From Salinicoccus sp. UBA3372 (GTDB lineage: Bacteria > Bacillota > Bacilli > Staphylococcales > Salinicoccaceae), in assembly GCA_002360325.1 (NCBI GenBank), contig DEQG01000039.1, positions 1-6,652 on the forward strand: a DNA stretch of 6,652 bases. Reading direction: 5' to 3'. Of this stretch, positions 1 to 6,519 are shown piece after piece. The notes under the pieces are model-generated. The model was not told the origin of the DNA. It was given only the letters and a program-made list of their open reading frames with translations, and made no database searches. Positions within the stretch are counted from its first letter, which is position 1, and each line of letters begins with the position of its first letter. The translations under genes and the position numbers were made by a program.

Positions 1-29
1 CCTTCCACCCAGCCAAATTTAATTCATTC

Positions 30-81
30 AAAAAAGACACATGAACATCACACTGTTTTCAAGTGAAATTCATGTGTCTTT
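30..81 (-). terminator. Rho-independent terminator of the ptsHI operon
   Basis: Bases 33-45 (AAAGACACATGAA) pair perfectly with 69-81 (TTCATGTGTCTTT), a 13-bp stem. A 4-bp inner stem (51-54 with 62-65) lies in the loop. Read on the minus strand the hairpin starts four bases after the ptsI stop codon and is followed by six T (complement of A30-A35). This is the standard form of an intrinsic terminator and marks the end of the pts transcript. Confidence 0.9.
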
Positions 82-84
82 CGA

Positions 85-1812
85 TTAAGAACGTTCGGTA
101 TATTCTTTGACCAGGGCAGTGACTGTGTCTGATTTTGGTGAACGCATTGCTGCGTCTGCCAGCTGCTCCATGTCTGTTTTCTTAAGGTCAGCGATTTGCT
201 GTCTTGCTTTGAGCACACTGCCTGCGCTCATTGAGAACTCGTCCAATCCTAAGCCGACGAGTAATGGAATCGCAGTTTTATCGCCTGCCATCTCTCCGCA
301 CATGCCGACCCATTTGTCTTGGTCATGCGCAGCTTTGATCACGTTATGGATCAGGCGCAGCAGTGCCGGATGGTACGGCTGGTACAGATAAGATACATTC
401 TCATTCATGCGGTCGGCTGCGAATGTATACTGGATCAGGTCATTCGTACCGATGCTGAAGAAGTCCACGACTTTCGCAAACTCATCTGCAAGTACTGCAG
501 TGGATGGAATCTCGACCATGATGCCGACTTCGATATCATCGCTGACGTCGACACTGTCCGCCTTCAGTTCATCACGGCACTCGATGAGGAGTGCTTTCGC
601 CTCTTCGAATTCTTCGACCGTTGCGATCATCGGGAACATCACTTTCAAATTCCCGTGGACGCTCGCACGGAGCAGCGCACGCAATTGGGTTCTGAAGAGA
701 TCTTTATTATCCAGAGCCATACGGATTGCACGGTAGCCTAAAAACGGGTTGAGTTCTTTCGGCATATCCAGGTAAGACAGCTCTTTATCACCGCCGATAT
801 CGATTGTACGGACGACAACCGGTTTATCTTCCATGCGCTCGAGCACCGCTTTGTAAGATTCATACTGCTCGTCTTCAGTCGGCAGCTCATTTCTGCCCAT
901 GTAAAGGAATTCAGTACGGAATAAACCGATGCCTTCCGCGCCGTTTTCGAGTACCGTCTCAACATCTTCAGGCGTCCCGATGTTTGCACCGAGCTCGACT
1001 TTGATACCGTCGGATGTCTTGGTTTCATCATCTTTGATCTTAAGTAATTCCTGTCTCTCTTTATCGAGTTCCTCTGCCTTGATTTCATAGGCTTTGACCT
1101 CTTTGTCGGTCGCGCTGACAATGACGTCGCCTTTTTCACCGTCGACGATGATCATAGCGCCTTCGGTAATTTCATCCGTCACACCTTTTGTTCCGACGAC
1201 TGCCGGAATTTCAAGCGTGCGCGCCATGATTGCAGAGTGGGATGTGCGTCCGCCGATGTTCGTAACGAAACCTTTGACGAACTGCTTGTCCAGCTGTGCA
1301 GTATCGGACGGTGTCAGATCATCTGCAACGATGACGACTTCCTCGTCGATGCCTGCCGGATTCGGCAGCGGCCGGTCAAGAAGGTTGGCAAGGATGCGCT
1401 TGCCCACATCTTTGATGTCGGCTGCACGTTCACGCATATATTCGTTATCCATGCTTTCGAACATCGTGACAAACTCATCACGCGTTTCAACGAGTGCCTG
1501 CGGTGCACTGTAGGACTGCCCGGTGATCTTCTCCTCGATCGGATTGATCAGTTCAGGATCCTCAAGCACTAAAAGGTGCGCGTCGAATATGGCTGCGTGT
1601 TCCGGACCCACAGCCTCTTCTGCGTGATTGCGTATTTTTGTGATTTCCACTTTTGTTTTATGAATACTGTCTTTAAACTTTTGAACTTCCTCTGCAGATG
1701 CACTGCTTTCTATTGAAGTTTCAGTAAAATTTAAATCGGGTTCAACAAGTGAGTACACTTTGGAAATCGCAATGCCGTCACTTGCCCCAATCCCTTTTAG
1801 TATTTTAGACAT
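85..1812 (-). CDS. ptsI: PTS enzyme I (phosphoenolpyruvate-protein phosphotransferase)
   Basis: Cytoplasmic enzyme I of the sugar phosphotransferase system (EC 2.7.3.9). It autophosphorylates from phosphoenolpyruvate and passes the phosphate to HPr, which then feeds all PTS sugar permeases. The 575 residues match the usual family length. The active-site histidine is His192 in [12 protein letters not shown] (187-198). The C-terminal PEP-binding barrel shows [14 protein letters not shown] (294-307), DIGGDK (338-343), [14 protein letters not shown] (455-468) and the catalytic Cys505 in GMCGEMAG. The ATG shares one base with the ptsH stop (TAATG), so the two are translationally coupled; an AAGGG lies upstream within the end of ptsH. 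A terminator follows directly. No frameshift or missing key residue is seen. Confidence 0.98.
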   Translation of the reverse strand: MSKILKGIGASDGIAISKVYSLVEPDLNFTETSIESSASAEEVQKFKDSIHKTKVEITKIRNHAEEAVGPEHAAIFDAHLLVLEDPELINPIEEKITGQSYSAPQALVETRDEFVTMFESMDNEYMRERAADIKDVGKRILANLLDRPLPNPAGIDEEVVIVADDLTPSDTAQLDKQFVKGFVTNIGGRTSHSAIMARTLEIPAVVGTKGVTDEITEGAMIIVDGEKGDVIVSATDKEVKAYEIKAEELDKERQELLKIKDDETKTSDGIKVELGANIGTPEDVETVLENGAEGIGLFRTEFLYMGRNELPTEDEQYESYKAVLERMEDKPVVVRTIDIGGDKELSYLDMPKELNPFLGYRAIRMALDNKDLFRTQLRALLRASVHGNLKVMFPMIATVEEFEEAKALLIECRDELKADSVDVSDDIEVGIMVEIPSTAVLADEFAKVVDFFSIGTNDLIQYTFAADRMNENVSYLYQPYHPALLRLIHNVIKAAHDQDKWVGMCGEMAGDKTAIPLLVGLGLDEFSMSAGSVLKARQQIADLKKTDMEQLADAAMRSPKSDTVTALVKEYTERS

Positions 1813-2078
1813 TAGCCAGTCAGCCCTTCATTACTCAGAGTTTCCGTAATTGCTTCAAGCGCTTCTTTTTCGTCGTTGCCTTCAGCATATACAGTCACCT
1901 CGGAATCTTTGCCGACACCGAGTGACATGACACCCATGATTGATTTCAAGTTCACTTTTTTACTGTTGAATTCAAGCTGAAGTTCAGAATCGAACTTCGA
2001 TGCTGTCTGTACGAGTATAGTTGCAGGTCTTGCATGTATTCCTGTTTCATCCGTTATAAAATATGATTTTTGCTCCAT
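1812..2078 (-). CDS. ptsH: Phosphocarrier protein HPr
   Basis: Small cytoplasmic phosphocarrier that takes phosphate from enzyme I at His15 and gives it to the EIIA domains of sugar permeases. The 88 residues are full family length. His15 sits in GIHARPAT (13-20). Ser46, the site used by HPr kinase/phosphorylase in Bacillota, is present in [11 protein letters not shown] (44-54). By family knowledge HPr(Ser-P) is the co-repressor of CcpA, so this protein probably also takes part in carbon catabolite control. The ATG is preceded by AAGGAG (2088-2093) at nine bases spacing. It is the first gene of the ptsH-ptsI operon, which lies downstream of the terminator at 2162-2187 and so needs its own promoter in 2094-2161. 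Confidence 0.98.
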   Translation of the reverse strand: MEQKSYFITDETGIHARPATILVQTASKFDSELQLEFNSKKVNLKSIMGVMSLGVGKDSEVTVYAEGNDEKEALEAITETLSNEGLTG

Positions 2079-2119
2079 TGCTGATTGCTCCTTCGTTTCA
2101 TAGAATAAAATTATTATTT

Positions 2120-2135
2120 AAAGTAAGTTTACTTT
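2120..2135. promoter_or_regulatory. Perfect dyad upstream of ptsH, possible operator
   Basis: AAAGTAA-GT-TTACTTT is a perfect 7+2+7 inverted repeat, 41 bases upstream of the ptsH start and inside the only stretch that can hold the ptsH promoter. It does not match the CcpA cre consensus. I could not assign a clear -35/-10 pair around it, as the whole stretch is A+T rich. An operator role is inference from position and symmetry only. Confidence 0.35.
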
Positions 2136-2161
2136 CTTTGATTTTATCATTATTAACAGAT

Positions 2162-2187
2162 AAAAAGCCAACGAGATGTCAGCTTTT
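2162..2187 (-). terminator. Rho-independent terminator after the DUF697-like gene
   Basis: Read on the minus strand, AAAAGCTGAC (2187-2178) pairs with GTTGGCTTTT (2172-2163) over 10 bp including two G-U pairs, with a five-base loop ATCTC. Five T follow on the 3' side (2166-2162). It starts six bases past the stop codon of the 150-residue gene and separates that transcript from ptsHI. Confidence 0.75.
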
Positions 2188-2193
2188 CATCAT

Positions 2194-2646
2194 TTAAACA
2201 GTTTCTTCTTTTAAATAAGCCTTGCAATGTTCGATATGATCGTTGCCGAGCTTCTTCATCAGGAAGTAGCTGACGGCCGCGCCGAGTACTCTGCCGACGA
2301 TGCTGACGAGCCCGAACCGGCTGAACTTGTTCTTCTTGCTGATCCTTCTGAATAAAAACGGCGTCAGCCTTGAACGCACAATATCACTGCCGATACTCGT
2401 CGCCATGACCCAGCCGCGGGTCATCAGATCATCATTTGCCGATGCCACATCCTTATGATTGATTTCAAAGACGTCCTCGATATCACCGTGAATATCATTC
2501 ATCAGTTTCATATCCGTCCCTATGTCTAATAAAGGGATCGGCAGCACTGAAGCCACACTTGAAATCATCGCTTTTCTCTTGACGAGTTCCTGTGCTTCGC
2601 GCTCTTTACTCTTCAGATTTTCTACAGTTACTGGATATTGGACCAT
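2194..2646 (-). CDS. DUF697/YcjF-like small membrane-associated protein
   Basis: 150-residue protein of unknown function. Residues 1-25 are charged and helical. Residues 27-58 carry the pattern AMISSVASVLPIPLLDIGTD followed by a polar helix, which resembles the hydrophobic helix plus 'PIPxxD' core of the DUF697 (YcjF/EcsC-like) families. A basic stretch (RRISKKNKFSR, 100-110) precedes a second hydrophobic segment (112-130). This suggests a peripheral or hairpin membrane protein rather than a soluble enzyme. The Shine-Dalgarno site is modest (AGTAGGG, seven bases before ATG). There is no terminator in the 62 bases after the methyltransferase gene, so read-through from the upstream operon is likely. 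A sigma-B-like promoter (2690-2714) points to separate stress induction. The family assignment is from motif likeness only. Confidence 0.8.
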   Translation of the reverse strand: MVQYPVTVENLKSKEREAQELVKRKAMISSVASVLPIPLLDIGTDMKLMNDIHGDIEDVFEINHKDVASANDDLMTRGWVMATSIGSDIVRSRLTPFLFRRISKKNKFSRFGLVSIVGRVLGAAVSYFLMKKLGNDHIEHCKAYLKEETV

Positions 2647-2689
2647 TAATAAACCCTACTTTCTTATTGAATGCTTATCTAATGGATTA

Positions 2690-2714
2690 ATACCCGTAAT
2701 CTCAGATTTTAATC
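2690..2714 (-). promoter_or_regulatory. Candidate sigma-B promoter for the DUF697-like gene
   Basis: On the minus strand GATTAA (2714-2709), a 13-base spacer and GGGTAT (2695-2690) match the sigma-B consensus GTTTAA / GGGTAT at 11 of 12 positions. It overlaps the last codons of the methyltransferase gene. A start point near 2683 would leave a leader of about 37 bases before the ATG at 2646. The function is inferred from consensus and placement. Confidence 0.55.
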
Positions 2715-3893
2715 GTTGCCGAGCTGAATCGTCACTACTTTCAAATACTTGCCGGTCTTGTATCCCTTAACGGTTTTGAAGTCTTTCGGCAGCCCTTTGA
2801 CATCTTCAAGCGTGTATGCGATTCCCATACTTTTCAGCGTCTGGTCGATCTGCTTTTTAAACTGGTTCAAAGAAAATGTCTCCAGATTCTGGCTTAAAAT
2901 CAGCTTGCCGTCAGGGCTCAGAATCTTCAGCGATTCTTTGATCAGTTTCGGATAATCCCGTTCAACTTTGAACACTTTCTTCTTATTTCTGCTGAAGCTC
3001 GGCGGATCGATCAAAATCGTATCGAACTGATGATTTTTCCGTTCCGCAAATTTCAAGTAGTCGAAAGTATCCATAATATGAATCGTATGGTTATCCGTCT
3101 TCAAATTGTTGACGTTGAAATTTTCCCTAACGAGCTCCGTCGTCCTGCCTGCGAGATCGACACTCGTCGTCGACATGCCGGACAGCGCCGCCGCAACGGA
3201 AAATGAACCGCTGTATGCAAACAGGTTCAAAAACGTCTCGTTGTGTGAGTGTTTATTTTTAAGAAGGGACTTCCGTGTTTCCCTCTGATCTAAAAATAGC
3301 CCCGTCATCGGGCCGTCGTTCAGGTTGACGTTGAAGCGCATGCCGCTCTCCAGCACCTGGATCGTCCCGGCCTTATTGCCGGTCACGTGATTATTCTGAA
3401 TCTGCATTTTGCCGTCAATCGAAAAGCGTGTCTGTTCCGTAATCGATTCGGGCGTCAGTTCCTCGATCAGCACCTGCACGACCAGGTTGCGGATCTTATA
3501 AATCCCTGCCGAATAGTATGTGAGGAACAGATGGCCGTTGAAATTGTCGATCGACAGTCCGCCGATGCCGTCCCCGATTTCGTTGAACAGTCTGAAGACG
3601 TTCGTATCGTCCTGATTATAGAGCGGTGTCCGTTCGTTGATCGCCGTAACAATCTTTTCACGAATAAAGTCCTCGCCGATTTCAACATTTTCATCGGTAC
3701 TCAAAATCCAGCCGTACGCTCTCTGCTCAAAGCTCATCATCGCATAACCGATGAATTTGCCCGCATAATCGGTCAGTCTGACCACTTCGCCGTCCTTTAA
3801 AAAGACGGAATCGCTCAGCTCATCCTGCCCGATATTGAGCTTGCCCTGATAAAAGGGTCTTTCGACCCCTTTTTTTAATTGTATTGTATTCAT
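2709..3893 (-). CDS. Class I SAM-dependent rRNA methyltransferase, RlmI/YwbD-like
   Basis: Cytoplasmic RNA methyltransferase of the family of E. coli RlmI (23S rRNA 5-methylcytosine) and B. subtilis YwbD. The 394 residues are close to RlmI length. The N-terminal part (about 1-75) fits the small PUA-like RNA-binding domain of the family, starting with LKKG. GLFLDQRETR (198-207) is the family signature before the Rossmann fold. The SAM-binding motif I is LNLFAYSGSFSVAAA (222-236), an acidic residue follows at DLAG (246-249), and DPPSFSR (296-302) is the catalytic-site motif. The exact target base in this organism cannot be told from sequence. The ATG overlaps the hutG stop as ATGA and has AAAGGA (3908-3903) nine bases upstream, so translation is coupled to hutG. 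A GAAA-capped hairpin lies in its first 14 codons. Confidence 0.93.
   Translation of the reverse strand: MNTIQLKKGVERPFYQGKLNIGQDELSDSVFLKDGEVVRLTDYAGKFIGYAMMSFEQRAYGWILSTDENVEIGEDFIREKIVTAINERTPLYNQDDTNVFRLFNEIGDGIGGLSIDNFNGHLFLTYYSAGIYKIRNLVVQVLIEELTPESITEQTRFSIDGKMQIQNNHVTGNKAGTIQVLESGMRFNVNLNDGPMTGLFLDQRETRKSLLKNKHSHNETFLNLFAYSGSFSVAAALSGMSTTSVDLAGRTTELVRENFNVNNLKTDNHTIHIMDTFDYLKFAERKNHQFDTILIDPPSFSRNKKKVFKVERDYPKLIKESLKILSPDGKLILSQNLETFSLNQFKKQIDQTLKSMGIAYTLEDVKGLPKDFKTVKGYKTGKYLKVVTIQLGND
3851..3876. other. Terminator-like hairpin inside the start of the methyltransferase gene
   Basis: GGGTC (3855-3859) pairs with GACCC (3864-3868) around a four-base loop, flanked by A runs and T runs (AAAA before; CTTTTTTT after on the plus strand). 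In the mRNA (minus strand) the loop is GAAA, a stable GNRA tetraloop, followed by four U. On the plus strand it resembles an intrinsic terminator for antisense transcripts. It may just follow from coding for KKGVERPF. Confidence 0.4.
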
Positions 3894-4804
3894 TCATCAG
3901 CATCCTTTGTAATTAAAAACTTGTGGATAATGCTGGCGGCAAGCGCACTTGTACGGTCACCTTCATCGAGTGCCGGTGCGACTTCGCTGATATCGAAGCT
4001 GATCAGGTTGTCGAGCTTTGCCAGACGTTCAACCAGTCCGTGGATTTCCACCGGCGTAAAACCGTTCGGCGTCGCCATGCTGACCCCCGGTGCCGCATAT
4101 TCTGCGATCGAGTCCATGCACAGTGTCGCGAAGACATAATCATAGTTGTCGAGCGCCTTGAACATGTAGTCGGAAATCTTCTTCGAATCACGGATATCAT
4201 CCATCAGCGCGTAATTCACGCCGAGCGCATCCGCCGTATCGAACAGCACGCCCGTGTTGCCGCTGTGCTGGATGCCCATGACGAAATAATCGACATCTTC
4301 GTCCTGAGTCAAAATCTGATAGAACATCGTACCGGATGTTGCCATCGGTTCGATTCTCATATCGAAGTGCGCATCAAAATTCAGCACCGCGATTTTCGCG
4401 TCCGGATGTGTCTCCCTCACGCCCAAATAGTGGCCGTATAATGTTTCATGACCGCCGCCGATTATGAGCGGAAAATCTTTATTGTTTAAAACATCTGCAA
4501 CCGCACTGCCCAGCTCTTTCTGAGAAGTTTCAAGATCTTTCGTACCCATCACGGTGCCGTAATCATACAGCGCGGCCGTGTACGGCAGCCCCGCCAGTTT
4601 ATCGCGCACGCTGAACGGCCCTTCCGCCGCGCCGGCGAGACCTTTATTCCGCGTGACACCTTCATCTGAACTGAATCCGAGGAAAACCGTGCCCGGTTCC
4701 GCCGATTCCTTCTGATCATAGTCTTCAATGACCTGGTGGATGCGGTCTTTCACATCCGGATTATCAATGCGTGCTTCCATCTTATGCTTTCTTATCTCTG
4801 TCAA
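3890..4804 (-). CDS. hutG: Formimidoylglutamase
   Basis: Cytoplasmic ureohydrolase-family enzyme (EC 3.5.3.8) that splits N-formimidoyl-L-glutamate into glutamate and formamide, the last step of one histidine degradation route. Motifs numbered from the chosen start: GGGHET (116-121), NFDAHFD (142-148), SGT (157-159), CMDSIAEYAAPG (229-240) and SFDISEVAP (269-277), all in arginase-fold order with the expected metal ligands His119, Asp144, His146, Asp148 and Asp231. Cys229 stands where arginases have the first Asp of DxD. A TTG start at 4804 is chosen because GGAGGG (4817-4812) lies seven bases before it; the ATG at 4819 lacks a ribosome binding site and would itself include that site, and ATG 4780 is another option. 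Length is about 304 residues. It overlaps the membrane gene upstream by 23 bases and the methyltransferase downstream by four. No other hut gene is in the window. Agmatinase or arginase is less likely given the HutG-like GGGHE and NFDAHFD. Confidence 0.9.
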   Translation of the reverse strand: MTEIRKHKMEARIDNPDVKDRIHQVIEDYDQKESAEPGTVFLGFSSDEGVTRNKGLAGAAEGPFSVRDKLAGLPYTAALYDYGTVMGTKDLETSQKELGSAVADVLNNKDFPLIIGGGHETLYGHYLGVRETHPDAKIAVLNFDAHFDMRIEPMATSGTMFYQILTQDEDVDYFVMGIQHSGNTGVLFDTADALGVNYALMDDIRDSKKISDYMFKALDNYDYVFATLCMDSIAEYAAPGVSMATPNGFTPVEIHGLVERLAKLDNLISFDISEVAPALDEGDRTSALAASIIHKFLITKDADE

Positions 4805-6041
4805 TTGTTGTCCCTCCATTGAATTCTTTAAAAATACTGAACAATAATAACGGCGTCGTGAGAATCACGAGCACGATATTGAATGGTAAAATGAATAATG
4901 ACAGTTCAACATCTTTGAAAATCGTGATGTACAGACTGACTGTAAGCTTGAGCCATAATCCGGCGATGACGATCATCTGCCGGTTGTAGTGGACATTTCT
5001 CCACGTGTTCATCATCGTGAAGACCAAATACAGCACTGCCAGCGACAGCGTCAGGAACAGGTTGATCCACTCATAGATGTAACTCATCTGAGAAATTCTG
5101 AAATACCCTTCCGTGAAAACCCCCTGCCTGTTGTTGAACTCGACAAGGATGAAAACAAGTACGAGGAATCCGAGCAGCAGCTCCAGATAGTTGATCTTCA
5201 GCCAGGACGGAATACCGATTTCAATAAAGTCCTTCACCTTCTTGAGAAGACGGTTCCTGAACTGGTACATCTCTTCAGAGAATCCGAGGTACTGGTTCGG
5301 ATTCAGCTTGTTGATGCCGCGTTTTGATGATCGCGACATCTCATCCTCCGACTTCGCCTTCGGCTTCTTGAGCAGGTTTTTGGATTTCGACAGAAATACA
5401 CCCACCCACAGCGCCAATAGCGAAAGCAGCCAGATCAGGCCGAAGAACATGTTGATGCTGAGCACATCCGTCGGATTCAGCGACTCCTCGATATTCGAGT
5501 ACACTGCGTTCTGCGTGAAGAAATAAGCGATACCGTAGAAGAACATGATGATCATATAATGTTCCTTACGGTGTTTCGGGTTCAAATACTCATTATATAT
5601 GTTGTAGAGCAGGTGGACCAGGAATGCAATCAAAAATAAAATCGCCCACCAGCCGTAAACCTGCATCATCAGAATAGTCGTCATTACAAAAAGCAGCAGT
5701 GATAATCCAAGAAAGAAAAATGACAGGAAGCCGTCATATTTGGTCGTATCCCTTACAGTCTGTCCGACTTTGAACATGAAGACACCAAACAAAATAAGAA
5801 GAATGCCGGCGATGATCGGGAAATCACCAATGATGATGGACAGCATATTCGTCACTTCAAGGAAAAATGCGTTGATCAGATCGAGTACCGTTTCAATACT
5901 CTCTTCATTTACAGGACTGCCGTCAGTCGTACCGCGGATCCTGCCCGTGTTGAATAAAATAAAAACCCCTAAAACTACAAAGAATAAGCCAAGCAATAAA
6001 CTGATATGTACTTCACTCTGGCTTCTCAATCTTTTAAACAT
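4782..6041 (-). CDS. Uncharacterised polytopic membrane protein, about ten membrane segments
   Basis: I do not recognise the family. With the start chosen here it has 419 residues (422 from a GTG at 6050; positions below count from the GTG). Hydrophobic segments lie near 15-35, 68-95, 108-128, 131-150, 163-180, 199-219, 286-304, 327-347, 358-377 and 383-407. A long basic, polar stretch (about 221-285, rich in K, R and S) divides six N-terminal from four C-terminal segments and is probably cytoplasmic by the positive-inside rule. There is no signal peptide or obvious enzyme motif. The ATG at 6041 is preferred because GAGGTG (6053-6048) sits six bases before it. It is the first gene of the hutG operon and its end contains the hutG ribosome binding site, so the two are co-translated. 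A transport role for histidine or its breakdown products is conceivable but has no motif support. Confidence 0.85.
   Translation of the reverse strand: MFKRLRSQSEVHISLLLGLFFVVLGVFILFNTGRIRGTTDGSPVNEESIETVLDLINAFFLEVTNMLSIIIGDFPIIAGILLILFGVFMFKVGQTVRDTTKYDGFLSFFFLGLSLLLFVMTTILMMQVYGWWAILFLIAFLVHLLYNIYNEYLNPKHRKEHYMIIMFFYGIAYFFTQNAVYSNIEESLNPTDVLSINMFFGLIWLLSLLALWVGVFLSKSKNLLKKPKAKSEDEMSRSSKRGINKLNPNQYLGFSEEMYQFRNRLLKKVKDFIEIGIPSWLKINYLELLLGFLVLVFILVEFNNRQGVFTEGYFRISQMSYIYEWINLFLTLSLAVLYLVFTMMNTWRNVHYNRQMIVIAGLWLKLTVSLYITIFKDVELSLFILPFNIVLVILTTPLLLFSIFKEFNGGTTIDRDKKA
4812..4817 (-). promoter_or_regulatory. Ribosome binding site that sets the hutG start
   Basis: GGAGGG on the minus strand, lying within the final codons of the membrane protein gene, is seven bases before TTG 4804. 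It is the only strong Shine-Dalgarno site near the possible hutG starts (ATG 4819, TTG 4804, ATG 4780), and so favours the TTG. Confidence 0.7.
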
Positions 6042-6047
6042 AGTGTT

Positions 6048-6053
6048 CACCTC
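6048..6053 (-). promoter_or_regulatory. Ribosome binding site that sets the membrane-protein start
   Basis: GAGGTG on the minus strand is six bases before ATG 6041. It overlaps the alternative GTG start at 6050, which would have only a weaker AGGGA upstream and almost no leader if the -10 box at 6065-6070 is used. The ATG is therefore favoured. Confidence 0.65.
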
Positions 6054-6064
6054 AGTCCCTAACC

Positions 6065-6093
6065 ATTATAGTTGAAATTGACGAATATTGCAT
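6065..6093 (-). promoter_or_regulatory. Candidate sigma-A promoter of the membrane protein-hutG operon
   Basis: A perfect TATAAT lies on the minus strand at 6070-6065, 23 bases before the ATG at 6041. The hexamer 17 bases further upstream (6093-6088, ATGCAA) matches the -35 consensus at only three of six positions. Part of the spacer and the -35 region form an imperfect palindrome centred on TGCA (6084-6097, 12 of 14 symmetric), which could be a regulator site. Confidence 0.5.
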
Positions 6094-6160
6094 TATTGAA
6101 GCCGTTCAAATTTCATATTACGGCCCGGCGGATTTTATTTCCAATAATTATGGTTTGGAT

Positions 6161-6185
6161 GTTTATATGAAAAGCTGCTGGGTAT
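6161..6185 (+). promoter_or_regulatory. Candidate sigma-B promoter of the 53-residue gene
   Basis: GTTTAT (6161-6166), 13 bases, then GGGTAT (6180-6185) matches the general-stress sigma-B consensus GTTTAA / GGGTAT at 11 of 12 positions. A start near 6192 gives a leader of about 50 bases to the ATG at 6243. Overlapping TATAAT hexamers at 6206-6216 could act as a vegetative -10, but no good -35 is found for them. Confidence 0.65.
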
Positions 6186-6227
6186 ATATAGAGTACAGAT
6201 GATAATATAATATAATGATATTCTCTC

Positions 6228-6234
6228 AGGAGAG
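6228..6234 (+). promoter_or_regulatory. Ribosome binding site of the 53-residue gene
   Basis: AGGAGAG lies eight bases before ATG 6243, a near-ideal Shine-Dalgarno placement. It is the main reason to accept such a short reading frame as a gene. The 3' half can pair with CTCT at 6223-6226 in a short 4-bp hairpin, too weak to claim control. Confidence 0.8.
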
Positions 6235-6242
6235 TGATTCGA

Positions 6243-6404
6243 ATGACATTCGATAAAGACAAAAAAGATGTATTTGAAGAAGAAAAACGTGAACAGGAAA
6301 GAGATAAAGAGCGCAGCACAAACGATAAATCCAAAGATTCAGATGACAAAAGGGAACAAGGTGTCGATAAGACGAAAGAAGAGCTTAACGACGCTTTTGA
6401 ATAG
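6243..6404 (+). CDS. Small, highly charged, probably disordered protein (53 residues)
   Basis: The reading frame runs from ATG 6243 to TAG 6404. The product has 10 Asp, 10 Glu, 10 Lys and 4 Arg among 53 residues (34 charged, net about -6). It has no Cys, Trp, Tyr or Pro, a single Gly, and only a handful of hydrophobic residues, mostly at the two ends (TFDKDKKDVFEEE at the start, ELNDAFE at the end). Residues 10-25 could form a charged helix; the rest should be disordered. It is a stand-alone transcription unit with its own sigma-B-type promoter, strong ribosome binding site and terminator, divergent from the hutG operon. I do not recognise the family. A protective role in salt, drying or other general stress is inference from composition and promoter type. 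It is too glycine-poor to fit the usual hydrophilin definition. Confidence 0.75.
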   Translation: MTFDKDKKDVFEEEKREQERDKERSTNDKSKDSDDKREQGVDKTKEELNDAFE

Positions 6405-6460
6405 CATCAGATTCAAGTTTAAGGCATTTGGCTTCACAGATTCAGGATTTGGCTTTATGC

Positions 6461-6496
6461 AATAGGGCACCCTTATACGGAGGGTGCCTTATTTTT
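6461..6496 (+). terminator. Rho-independent terminator of the 53-residue gene
   Basis: GGCACCCT (6466-6473) pairs perfectly with AGGGTGCC (6481-6488) around a seven-base loop, and TTATTTTT follows. Weak outer pairs (6461-6465 with 6489-6493) extend the stem. It ends the short transcript 57 bases after the stop codon. Confidence 0.9.
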
Positions 6497-6519
6497 GTGT
6501 GGATTTGGATTTTGGCAGA

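Noticed and set aside
319..741. Long plus-strand reading frames opposite ptsI (also 1094-1572 and others)
   Set aside because: They lie wholly antisense to a gene with clear family motifs, have no ribosome binding site and no recognisable domains; they are codon-bias shadows.
2094..2161. A specific -35/-10 promoter for ptsH
   Set aside because: A promoter must be here, but several poor A+T-rich candidates compete and none is convincing.
3923..4441. 172-codon plus-strand frame opposite hutG
   Set aside because: It has a shadow-type composition and no upstream ribosome binding site, and hutG motifs are intact on the other strand.
6206..6216. Overlapping TATAAT boxes as a vegetative promoter for the 53-residue gene
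   Set aside because: No acceptable -35 hexamer at 16-18 bases; the A+T-rich repeat alone can give such matches. Kept only as an alternative to the sigma-B site.
6113..6349. 78-codon minus-strand frame across the intergenic region
   Set aside because: It runs antisense through the promoter and start of the 53-residue gene, lacks a ribosome binding site and its low-complexity Ser/Leu content is the complement of the Lys/Glu/Asp codons.
6268..6465. 65-codon plus-strand frame overlapping the 53-residue gene
   Set aside because: It has no Shine-Dalgarno site and runs into the terminator stem; the frame at 6243 has the ideal ribosome binding site and ends before the terminator.
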